Source: Roseomonas sp. AR75
GTDB taxonomy: Bacteria > Pseudomonadota > Alphaproteobacteria > Acetobacterales > Acetobacteraceae
Direction of reading: 5' to 3'
Assembly: GCF_005222815.1 (NCBI RefSeq)
Contig: NZ_STGB01000001.1
Location: 1,240,001 to 1,304,000 of the forward strand
DNA: 64,000 nt
Both the position numbers and the translations under genes were made by a program. Shown here piece by piece: positions 57,487-64,000 of this stretch (within the stretch, counting starts at the first letter, position 1; the number at the start of each line of letters is the position of its first letter). The notes under the pieces were generated by a model. The model ran no database searches and was not told the origin of the DNA. It saw nothing but the letters and a program-made list of their open reading frames with translations.

Positions 57487-58359
57487 CTATGTCGCGAAGG
57501 CCGGATCGTCGGCGATGCCGTTGCGCAGGATGCCGATCCCCTCCACCTCGACCTCCACCGTCATGCCCGGCGCCAGGAAGAGCGGTTCCGGCTTGCGCGC
57601 ATAGCCCACCCCGGAAGGCGTGCCGGTGGCGATCACGTCGCCGGGCTCCAGCGTCATGACCTCCGACAGGATCGCGATGCAGCGCGCCACGGGGAAGATC
57701 ATGTCGCCCGTCGTGCTGTCCTGCACGGTCTGCCCGTTCACGCGCGCGCAGATGCGCAGCGGCGCGGCGCCCGGGGGCAACTCGTCCGGGGTGACAAGCT
57801 CCGGCCCGAAGGCGCCGGTTGCATCGAAATTCTTGCCCATGGTCCACTGCGTGGACTTGCGCTGGTAGTCGCGCACCGAGCCATCGTTGAACAGGCTGTA
57901 TGCGCCGACATGGGCCAGCGCGTCGGCCTCCTTCACGGCACGCGCCGTCGTGCCGATGACGACCGCGAGTTCCGCTTCGTAGTCCAGCCTGGTCGAGCAG
58001 GCCGGGCGCAGCATCGGCGCATCCGGCCCGACAAGGGAGGTCTGCACGCGCAGGAACACGGCCGGATAGTCGGGGATCGGGTTGTTGCCTTCCTTGGCGT
58101 GCAGCGCGTAGTTCAGGCCGATGCAGATCACCTTGCCGGGCCGGGCGATCGGCATCAGCAGCTTCAGCCCGGCAAGCGGCCGGCGCGCCGATGATGCCGC
58201 CGCGGCAGCGGCAAGCCTGGTCTGAAGCGCGGCACCGCCGGCGAGGATCGCCGCGGGATCGTCGGGAAACCCAGGAAGAGCGGCAATCGGCACGACGGCG
58301 TCGCCGATCCGCAAGGCGGTCATCCCCCGCCCCTGCTCCTCGAAACGCAAGAGCCTCAT
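57487..58359 (-). CDS. Fumarylacetoacetate-hydrolase-family protein
   Basis: A 290-residue metal-dependent enzyme. The conserved GLNYALHAKE and LDYEAELAVVIG segments carry acidic metal ligands, and GDVIATGTPSGVG closes the family pattern. Members hydrolyse C-C bonds of 1,3-dioxo acids or decarboxylate oxaloacetate-like compounds. With the MaiA-like gene at 59577 it could process a ring-cleavage product. A 15-bp inverted repeat (GTGCCGC-A-GCGGCAC, 58381-58395) lies 22 bases upstream of its start and may be an operator. Confidence 0.9.
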   Translation of the reverse strand: MRLLRFEEQGRGMTALRIGDAVVPIAALPGFPDDPAAILAGGAALQTRLAAAAAASSARRPLAGLKLLMPIARPGKVICIGLNYALHAKEGNNPIPDYPAVFLRVQTSLVGPDAPMLRPACSTRLDYEAELAVVIGTTARAVKEADALAHVGAYSLFNDGSVRDYQRKSTQWTMGKNFDATGAFGPELVTPDELPPGAAPLRICARVNGQTVQDSTTGDMIFPVARCIAILSEVMTLEPGDVIATGTPSGVGYARKPEPLFLAPGMTVEVEVEGIGILRNGIADDPAFAT

Positions 58360-58535
58360 CGCGCCGGTTCCTTCGTGTCAGTGCCGCAGCGGCACCAACT
58401 CTATCCGGCAGGGCCGCGACACGTAAGCCAACCCTCCACCAGGGCAGCGCCCGCGCGGGCGACACCGCGCCGCGGTTCCGTCGAGCGGGCGCAAGCTGCT
58501 CTGGACCAGACCGAGAAACCGGTGCCGCCGAACCC

Positions 58536-59480
58536 CTACTCCGCCGCGAGCGGCAGCCCGCCGGGCACGCGCCAGCCGTAGCACGCATCGAGGCCAAGCC
58601 GGCGCACGATCTCCACGCCCCGGGCAAGGTGGTCCGGCTTGAGACCGCTCAGCGGACGTCGCAGATCGCCCGCCGGCAGCCCGACCGCCTTCATCAGCGA
58701 CTTCACCGCGACCGGGTTGATGGCGCTGTAGGTGAAGTGCAGCAGAGGCAGCAGGCGCAGATAGGTGTCGCGGAACACGACCGACTGCTCCGGCGTGCGC
58801 CAGGGCGTGGAAAGCAGCGCCATGCCCGCCGGATCGATGTTGCCGGTCATGTTCGCAGTACCATGGCCGCCGAGCGACATGGTCGGCACCACCAGCCCGA
58901 GATTCGGGCTGTCGCAGCACATGATCGTCGCGTCCGGCTGCGCGGCGCAGACCTGCGCCACCTGGCCGACGCGCGTGGTGCTCTCCTTCAGGACCACGAT
59001 GTTCGGGTGCTTCATCAGTCGCAGCAGGTGGTCCCAGTGCAGGTCGGACTTCACGCGCGGCGGGTTGTTGTAGATGCCGATGGGCAGTTCGACGGCATCG
59101 GCGCATTCGGCGAAATACGCCTCGATGTCGTCTTCCGGCGCGCAGATATAGGCCGGCGCCGCCAGGATGGCGCCGTCCGCGCCCGCAGCCTTGGCGTGGC
59201 GGAGATAGGCGATGGTCGCGGCGGTGCTCGGCCCGGTGCAGCCGTAGAAGAACTTCATCCCGCCCGTCTTCATCGCCGCGGTCTTCTCGACGATCTCCCG
59301 CCGCTCCTCCGGCGTCAGCATCGAGACCTCGCCGGTCGAGCCCATGATCAGCACGGCCGAGGTGCCGTTCCTGGCATGCCAGTCGAGCAGCGTGCGGAAG
59401 CCGCCGAAATCGACGCTGCCATCGGCGTTGAAGGGGGTGATGAGGGCGACGAAGGATCCCTCGATCCGCATCTTGGCCAT
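58536..59480 (-). CDS. Dihydrodipicolinate-synthase-family (DapA-like) aldolase
   Basis: A 314-residue class I aldolase/lyase. GSTGEVSML is the phosphate-like binding loop, YNNPP carries the conserved tyrosine, and the Schiff-base lysine is in IVVLKEST. Members include DapA, N-acetylneuraminate lyase and several hydroxy-keto-acid aldolases, so the function is probably catabolic. ATG 59480 is the start. The 176-base spacer to the FAH gene shows no further gene. Confidence 0.88.
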   Translation of the reverse strand: MAKMRIEGSFVALITPFNADGSVDFGGFRTLLDWHARNGTSAVLIMGSTGEVSMLTPEERREIVEKTAAMKTGGMKFFYGCTGPSTAATIAYLRHAKAAGADGAILAAPAYICAPEDDIEAYFAECADAVELPIGIYNNPPRVKSDLHWDHLLRLMKHPNIVVLKESTTRVGQVAQVCAAQPDATIMCCDSPNLGLVVPTMSLGGHGTANMTGNIDPAGMALLSTPWRTPEQSVVFRDTYLRLLPLLHFTYSAINPVAVKSLMKAVGLPAGDLRRPLSGLKPDHLARGVEIVRRLGLDACYGWRVPGGLPLAAE

Positions 59481-59576
59481 GAAGCCGATCCTCTCCTGGT
59501 CGGGCGAGATTAGCAGGGCCGGCGGCGTGTTGACAGGCGTTCCGCCGCCCCCCGTCATGGCGGCGGGAGGCCCGCC

Positions 59577-60224
59577 ATGACCGAGATGATCCTGCACGGC
59601 TATTTCCGTTCCTCCGCCGCCTGGCGGGTCCGGATCGCGCTGGAGCTGAAGGGCCTTCCGGCGCGGCAGGTGTTCCGCCATCTCCGCAAGGGCGAGCAGG
59701 CCGCGCCGGACCATCTTGCGCTCAATCCGCAGGGGCTCGTGCCGACGCTGGAGGTGGCGGGTCAGGGAGCGCTGACGCAATCCCTCGCCATCCTGGAATG
59801 GCTGGAGGAGACCGAGCCCAGCCCCGCCTTGCTGCCGACGGATGCCTGGGGCCGGGCACGGGTGCGGGCGCTCGCCCAGATCGTCGCCTGCGACATCCAC
59901 CCGATCCAGAACCTGCGCGTGCTGCAATACCTCAAGCGCGAATTGCGGCAGGAGCAACCGGCCATCGATGCCTGGGCGCGGCATTGGATCGCGACCGGCC
60001 TTGCTGCCTTCGAGGCGCGGCTGGCGGAGCCGGCGACCGGCCGCTTCTGCCATGGCGACGCGCCGGGGCTCGCCGACCTCTGCCTCGTGCCCCAGCTTGG
60101 CAATGCCCGCCGGTTCGGCGTCGATCTCTCGCCCTATCCGCACGTGGCGGCCGTCGAAGCCGCCTGCGCGGCCCTGCCCGCCTTCGCCCGCGCCGCGCCG
60201 GAAGCGCAGCCCGACGCGGAGTGA
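59577..60224 (+). CDS. maiA: Maleylacetoacetate/maleylpyruvate isomerase-like GST
   Basis: A 215-residue zeta-class glutathione transferase. The catalytic serine motif is YFRSSAAWRVRIALELKG, and LNPQGLVPTLEV with the helical C-terminal domain completes the fold. It isomerises cis to trans double bonds of ring-cleavage products using glutathione. It is divergent from the DapA-like gene, with a TTGACA sequence at 59530-59535, and is probably co-transcribed with the next gene 43 bases downstream. Confidence 0.9.
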   Translation: MTEMILHGYFRSSAAWRVRIALELKGLPARQVFRHLRKGEQAAPDHLALNPQGLVPTLEVAGQGALTQSLAILEWLEETEPSPALLPTDAWGRARVRALAQIVACDIHPIQNLRVLQYLKRELRQEQPAIDAWARHWIATGLAAFEARLAEPATGRFCHGDAPGLADLCLVPQLGNARRFGVDLSPYPHVAAVEAACAALPAFARAAPEAQPDAE

Positions 60225-60267
60225 ACGCACCGCACAAGACGCCCCGGCAACCACGAGGGATTCTGCC

Positions 60268-60858
60268 ATGGCCCTGATACCACCGCTGCCCGAGGATCAT
60301 GACCCCGGACTGCTGGACCTGATCCAGTTCTTCCGAGGGCCGCTGGGCACGGTCCCGAACTCCGTGCTGACGATGCAGCGTCGTCCCGCCATCGCGCGCG
60401 CCTTCACCGAACTCAACAAGGCCGTCATGGCGAATGGCGGGCGCGTCACCGCGGAACAGAAGCGGCTGATCGGCTATCTCGCATCCCATACCGCCGGCTG
60501 CCGCTACTGCGAGGCGCACACGATCCTTGCGGCGGAACGCTTCGGCGCGACGCCGGAGCGCCTGGCCGACATCTGGTCCTATCGCACCAGCCCGCACTTC
60601 ACCGCGGCCGAGTGCGCAGCTTTCGACTTCGCCATCGCTGCCGCCTCGGTTCCCAATGCCGTCACCCCGGAGATCGCCGCGGCGCTGAAGGCGCATTGGG
60701 ACGATGGCGAGATCGTCGAGATCCTCGGCGTCATCGCCTTGTTCGGCTTCCTGAACCGCTGGAACGATTCGATGGCCACCACGCTCGAGCCGATCGGCAT
60801 CGAGGCTGCGGAGCGGCGCCTCTCGGCTGCCGGCTGGAGCGCAGGCAAGCACGGCTGA
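60268..60858 (+). CDS. Carboxymuconolactone-decarboxylase-family (AhpD-like) protein
   Basis: A 196-residue helical CMD-fold protein. The redox motif is intact (GCRYCEAH), unlike the relative at 15064. Such proteins are AhpD-like peroxidases or lactone decarboxylases. ATG 60268 is preceded by GAGGGA. Possibly an antioxidant partner of the GST-like neighbour; exact function unknown. Confidence 0.85.
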   Translation: MALIPPLPEDHDPGLLDLIQFFRGPLGTVPNSVLTMQRRPAIARAFTELNKAVMANGGRVTAEQKRLIGYLASHTAGCRYCEAHTILAAERFGATPERLADIWSYRTSPHFTAAECAAFDFAIAAASVPNAVTPEIAAALKAHWDDGEIVEILGVIALFGFLNRWNDSMATTLEPIGIEAAERRLSAAGWSAGKHG

Positions 60859-60898
60859 CTCCAGGCGGGCACCCGACGCTCGGATCGCCGCGAGGCTG

Positions 60899-62005
60899 CT
60901 ACTCCGTCAGGAACACGACATCCGCCGGCGACCAGTCGAGCAGCACTGCAGCACCTTCCGCGATGTCGCGGCCCGGCATGTCGTTGGGGGTATCCGCCGT
61001 CAGGATTGCGCCGCCCTGCGCACGGCAGGTGAAGCGCAAGCTCGAACCCATATAGGTGCGCTCGACCACGCTGGCCGCCACGCCCGCCTGCACCGTGTCG
61101 GATGGATGCACGCGCAGCTTCTCGTGCCGCAGCACCGCCAGAACGGCATCCCGCGCGCCGGCGTGCGGCGGCGCCTGACCGAGGAAGGCGAGGCCGTCCG
61201 CGCTGACGGCCTCAGCGAAGCCATCCTGCCTGCGGCCGGTCAGGCGCGCCTCGACCAAGTTGGCATGGCCGACGAAGGTGGCGACGAAGCGGTTCGCGGG
61301 CCGTTCATAGATCTCGGCCGGCGTCCCCACCTGCTGCAGCCGTCCCGCGTTCATCACGGCGATCCGGTCCGACATCGCCATCGCCTCGCCCTGGTCATGC
61401 GTCACGAAGACGAAGGTGGCGCCGAGCTGCCGTTGCAGGCGGCGCAGCTCCTCCTGCATCTGCAACCGAAGCTGCAGGTCCAGCGCGCCCAGCGGCTCGT
61501 CCAGCAGCAGCACCGCGGGATCGTTCACCAGCGCGCGCGCCATCGCCACGCGCTGCCGCTGGCCGCCGGAAAGCTGGTCGACGCGCCGGTCGCCATACTC
61601 CTCCAGACGCACCAGGCGCAGCACCTCCTGCACGCGTCGGGCCGTCTCCGCGCGATCCGCGCCCTTCATCCGCAGTCCGAAGCCGACATTGTCCCGCACG
61701 CCGAGATGCGGGAACAAGGCCAAGTGCTGGAAGATCATGTTGGTCGGGCGTTCGTACGGCGCGAGGTGCAGGACGCTGCGTCCCTCGATCAGGATGTCGC
61801 CTTCCGTCGGCGCCTCGAACCCGCCGATGGAACGCAGCAGCGTCGTCTTGCCGCAACCCGAAGGGCCGAGCAGCGAGAAGAACTCGCCCCGCCGGATGTC
61901 CAGCGAAACGTCGTCCAGCGCCGCGACGCTGCCGAAGCGTTTCCCGACCTTGCGGATGGCGACGGCGACCGCACCGGCCGCCGCCTCCCTGTCCTCGCGT
62001 GGCAC
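60899..62005 (-). CDS. Spermidine/putrescine-type ABC transporter ATP-binding protein (PotA-like)
   Basis: A 368-residue ATPase. Walker A is GPSGCGKTT, the signature is LSGGQRQRVAMARAL, Walker B is VLLLDEPLGALD and a switch histidine follows in THDQGEAM. The last 100 residues form a TOBE regulatory domain. It follows the binding protein by 14 bases in a four-gene operon. Confidence 0.93.
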   Translation of the reverse strand: MPREDREAAAGAVAVAIRKVGKRFGSVAALDDVSLDIRRGEFFSLLGPSGCGKTTLLRSIGGFEAPTEGDILIEGRSVLHLAPYERPTNMIFQHLALFPHLGVRDNVGFGLRMKGADRAETARRVQEVLRLVRLEEYGDRRVDQLSGGQRQRVAMARALVNDPAVLLLDEPLGALDLQLRLQMQEELRRLQRQLGATFVFVTHDQGEAMAMSDRIAVMNAGRLQQVGTPAEIYERPANRFVATFVGHANLVEARLTGRRQDGFAEAVSADGLAFLGQAPPHAGARDAVLAVLRHEKLRVHPSDTVQAGVAASVVERTYMGSSLRFTCRAQGGAILTADTPNDMPGRDIAEGAAVLLDWSPADVVFLTE

Positions 62006-62019
62006 GCCTTTCCCCTCGC

Positions 62020-63105
62020 TCAGGCCGCCTTGAACCGGCCCCAGGCCTCGATCCAGCGATCCATGGCCGCCGGGAAGGCGTAGCGGTGCAGCGGAATGCC
62101 GCGCTTCTCCACGTCGTATCCGAGCCGCGCCTGGTCCGCGGCGGAGAAGCTGGCCGCGACATTGGCATTCGTCACGGGATACTGCGTCTCCTCGCCGAGC
62201 TGCTTGCCGAATTCGTCGGACAGCGCGGCGTTGATCGCGGCATGGGCGAGATCGACGTTGCGGGATTCGCGCGGAATGAAGGCCGAGTGGGTGAAGACCA
62301 GCAGCCCCTCGCTCGGCCAGTTGTTGGTCACGTTGCGCCCCTGCGCCTGCAGCGCCGCGCGCATCGGGATCCAGCCGAAGACGGCATCGACCTCGCGCGA
62401 GGAGATCAGATTCACCGCCTCGGCGAAGCTGCCCCAGATGGTGCGAAAGTTGCGCTTCTTGGAAATGAGGAACTGCGTCACGCGGTTGAGATCCGCCTGC
62501 GACATCGTCTCCGGCGAGCGGATGCCGAGATGCAGCGCCGTCAGGCAGATGGACTGATAGGGATCGTCGCGCAGCGCCACGCGACCGGCATACTTGTCCG
62601 CGAACAGCACGCCCCAGGACTGGGTCAGCGGGTCGTTCTCCGGGATCCGGTCGCGGTCATAGACCACGCTGTCGTAGCCCCACACCACCGGGAGCATGAA
62701 GGTGTTGTCGCCACGCTTCGTGATCTCCGACTGGAACAGCGGCGAGATCTTCGCGGCGTTCGGGATCTTCGAGAGATCGAGCGGGCGCGCCAGTTCCTGG
62801 CCCGCGCGCTCGCGCAGCACCGGCGCCTGGATGAAGCCCGTGGTGGAGAACATCATGTCGTATCGGCTGGTGCCGCCCGGCGCCATCAGCTTCGCCGCGG
62901 TGTCGGTCGGCGAGACATAGGGCAGGTTCTCGACGCGGGCATTGATCTGCCGCTCGAGGATGGCGCGCGCGCCGTTCGGCAGGAACGGCCCGGGCATCAC
63001 CGCGACCAGGCGACGGTCCTGCGCCGCGGCCGGATTGGCGGCCGCCAGCGCCGCCCCGCCGGCGAGGCCAAGGGCGGCGCGCCGCCCGATTGCATGTCCT
63101 GTCAT
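62020..63105 (-). CDS. Spermidine/putrescine-type ABC transporter substrate-binding protein
   Basis: A 361-residue periplasmic protein with a twin-arginine-like signal (IGRRAALGLAGG, ending AAAQ). The PotD-like extracellular-binding fold includes LPNGARAILE and WGYDSVVYDRDRIP. The ribosome site GAGGAGG favours ATG 63105 over GTG 63111. Ligand could be a polyamine or another organic cation or acid. Confidence 0.88.
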   Translation of the reverse strand: MTGHAIGRRAALGLAGGAALAAANPAAAQDRRLVAVMPGPFLPNGARAILERQINARVENLPYVSPTDTAAKLMAPGGTSRYDMMFSTTGFIQAPVLRERAGQELARPLDLSKIPNAAKISPLFQSEITKRGDNTFMLPVVWGYDSVVYDRDRIPENDPLTQSWGVLFADKYAGRVALRDDPYQSICLTALHLGIRSPETMSQADLNRVTQFLISKKRNFRTIWGSFAEAVNLISSREVDAVFGWIPMRAALQAQGRNVTNNWPSEGLLVFTHSAFIPRESRNVDLAHAAINAALSDEFGKQLGEETQYPVTNANVAASFSAADQARLGYDVEKRGIPLHRYAFPAAMDRWIEAWGRFKAA

Positions 63106-63133
63106 GGTCACCTCCTCTGTTGGTCCGTTGCAC

Positions 63134-63946
63134 TCACGTGGCGCGGTCGGCGCGGCGGCCGATCGCGAAGGCGGCCAGCGACAGCGCCGTGGAGACCAGG
63201 ATGATCACCACCGCCATCGCCGGCAGGTAGGGCGCGATCTCATCCACCACCAGCAGCCAGAACAGCACGGGTATGGTGCGATCATGACCGCTGACGAAGA
63301 CGGTGCGGATGAACTCGTCGAAGGAGAGGGTGAAGGCGAACAGCGCCGTCGCCACCACGGCGGGCATCAGGATCGGCCACACCACGTGGCGGAACACCTG
63401 CATCGGCGTCGCGCCGAGATCCATCGCCGCTTCCTCCAGCGCGCGGTCGAAGCCGTGGACGCGGGGATAGAGCGTGAGGAAGGCGAAGGGCAGCACGTAG
63501 TTCACATGCGCCACCAGCACCGTGGTCCAGAGATCCGACCGAACTTCCATGTAGCCGAAGAAGATCAGCAGCACGATGCCGCCGACGATCCCCGGCAGCA
63601 GCACCGGCAGCAGGATCAGGTTCAGCACCAGCGATTGTCCGCGCACGCCGTGACGGAAGCCGAGCGCCAGCAGCAGCGCCAAGGCGGTGGAGATGGCGGC
63701 CGCCGTCGCGCCCACCGCCATCGAATTGCCGAAGGCGGCCAGCAGGTCCGCGCTGTTCAGCACCTGGCCATACCATTTCGTCGTTGCGCCGGTCAGCGGG
63801 AACCCGGTGGAGGTGCTGTTATTGAAGGACAGCACAACGATCACGACCAGCGGCAGATACAGGAAGCCGAGGAACAGCGTGGTGTAGAGGCCGAGCGCGG
63901 CCCGCCACCACCGGTAGGGGTCACGCGGGCGGGGCGCTGCGCTCAC
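63134..63946 (-). CDS. Spermidine/putrescine-type ABC transporter permease (PotC-like)
   Basis: A 270-residue permease with about six membrane segments. The ATPase-contact loop is EEAAMDLGATPMQVFRHVVWP. The GTG start at 63946 overlaps the stop of the upstream permease (GTGA). It belongs to the operon potB-C-D-A-like. Confidence 0.93.
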   Translation of the reverse strand: MSAAPRPRDPYRWWRAALGLYTTLFLGFLYLPLVVIVVLSFNNSTSTGFPLTGATTKWYGQVLNSADLLAAFGNSMAVGATAAAISTALALLLALGFRHGVRGQSLVLNLILLPVLLPGIVGGIVLLIFFGYMEVRSDLWTTVLVAHVNYVLPFAFLTLYPRVHGFDRALEEAAMDLGATPMQVFRHVVWPILMPAVVATALFAFTLSFDEFIRTVFVSGHDRTIPVLFWLLVVDEIAPYLPAMAVVIILVSTALSLAAFAIGRRADRAT

Positions 63947-64000
63947 TTCCTGCCCCCCGTGAAGACCTCGGCGACGCCGATCCAGCGCCCCGCGACAAGC
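63943..64000 (-). CDS. ABC transporter permease (PotB-like), C-terminal fragment
   Basis: Only the last 18 codons are in the window, encoding the tail ending EVFTGGRK. The stop overlaps the GTG start of the PotC-like gene, which fits the usual potB-potC order. The rest lies beyond the right edge. Confidence 0.7.
   Translation of the reverse strand, partial: LVAGRWIGVAEVFTGGRK

Noticed and set aside
58360..58535. A possible small gene in the FAH/DapA-like spacer (plus-strand frame from 58375)
   Set aside because: Pro/Arg/Gln-rich translation with no ribosome site, and it overlaps the DapA-like gene end; only the 15-bp inverted repeat is notable.

Overview
The window is about 64 kb of very GC-rich DNA with tightly packed, often overlapping genes, many with GTGA or ATGA stop/start junctions. 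Gene content (several Bug/TctC-type orphan binding proteins, many substrate-specific ABC importers, an alpha-hydroxy-acid oxidase, Rieske and GMC oxidoreductases, a urease with Urt urea importer, a GlgX-MalQ fusion) and base composition suggest an alphaproteobacterium of the Acetobacteraceae/Rhodospirillales (Roseomonas-like). That placement is inference; no rRNA gene is present. I see no insertion sequence, phage, CRISPR array or origin.

Layout. 1-1386: 5' part of a transglutaminase-like protein running off the left edge. 1549-4315: two short-chain dehydrogenases, a small cytochrome c and glucokinase. 4452-13743: glycogen cluster glgP, glgC, glgA and a fused glgX-malQ, with no glgB. 13741-13869: two extragenic palindromes, the first of which includes the glgX-malQ stop codon. 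13923-15023: an FMN alpha-hydroxy-acid dehydrogenase. 15064-27643: an accessory catabolic island with two incomplete polar-amino-acid ABC importers (three permeases, two binding proteins, no ATPase), a sarcosine-oxidase-like flavoenzyme, a 2-oxoglutarate/Fe(II) oxygenase, an HD-domain protein with a PhnZ-like ligand pattern, a creatininase-family amidohydrolase, RidA, a Rieske oxygenase, an MFS permease and a malate/lactate-type dehydrogenase. 27760-29534: a Bug binding protein and a class II aldolase. 29605-38866 (all minus strand): a peptide-type ABC importer, a C45 hydrolase, a sensorless sigma-54 activator, and an AtuA/DUF4387 pair. Strong -24/-12 promoter matches lie upstream of both the importer operon and atuA, and a 40-bp palindrome sits where an activator site would be expected. 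39003-44666: urease operon ureDABCEFG plus a HupE/UreJ protein. 44963-50355: divergent urtABCDE with a possible -24/-12 promoter. 50470-54497: an orphan family-5 binding protein, an SDR and a GMC oxidoreductase. 54603-56470: tag, tRNA-Ser(GCU), a GST and a small unknown gene. 56480-60858: a Bug protein, FAH-family hydrolase, DapA-family aldolase, maleylacetoacetate-isomerase-like GST and a CMD-family protein. 60899-64000: a spermidine/putrescine-type ABC importer running off the right edge.

The urease and Urt genes together import urea and release ammonia. The glycogen genes form a synthesis and breakdown set in which one polypeptide appears to debranch and disproportionate glucans. The 15-27.6 kb island looks built to take up and oxidise a small N-methylated or cyclic amine or amide; the substrate cannot be named from sequence. 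The 29.6-38.9 kb block is the best candidate for an undescribed system: a self-regulated sigma-54 module that imports peptide- or amide-like compounds and processes them with a C45 amidase/acyltransferase.
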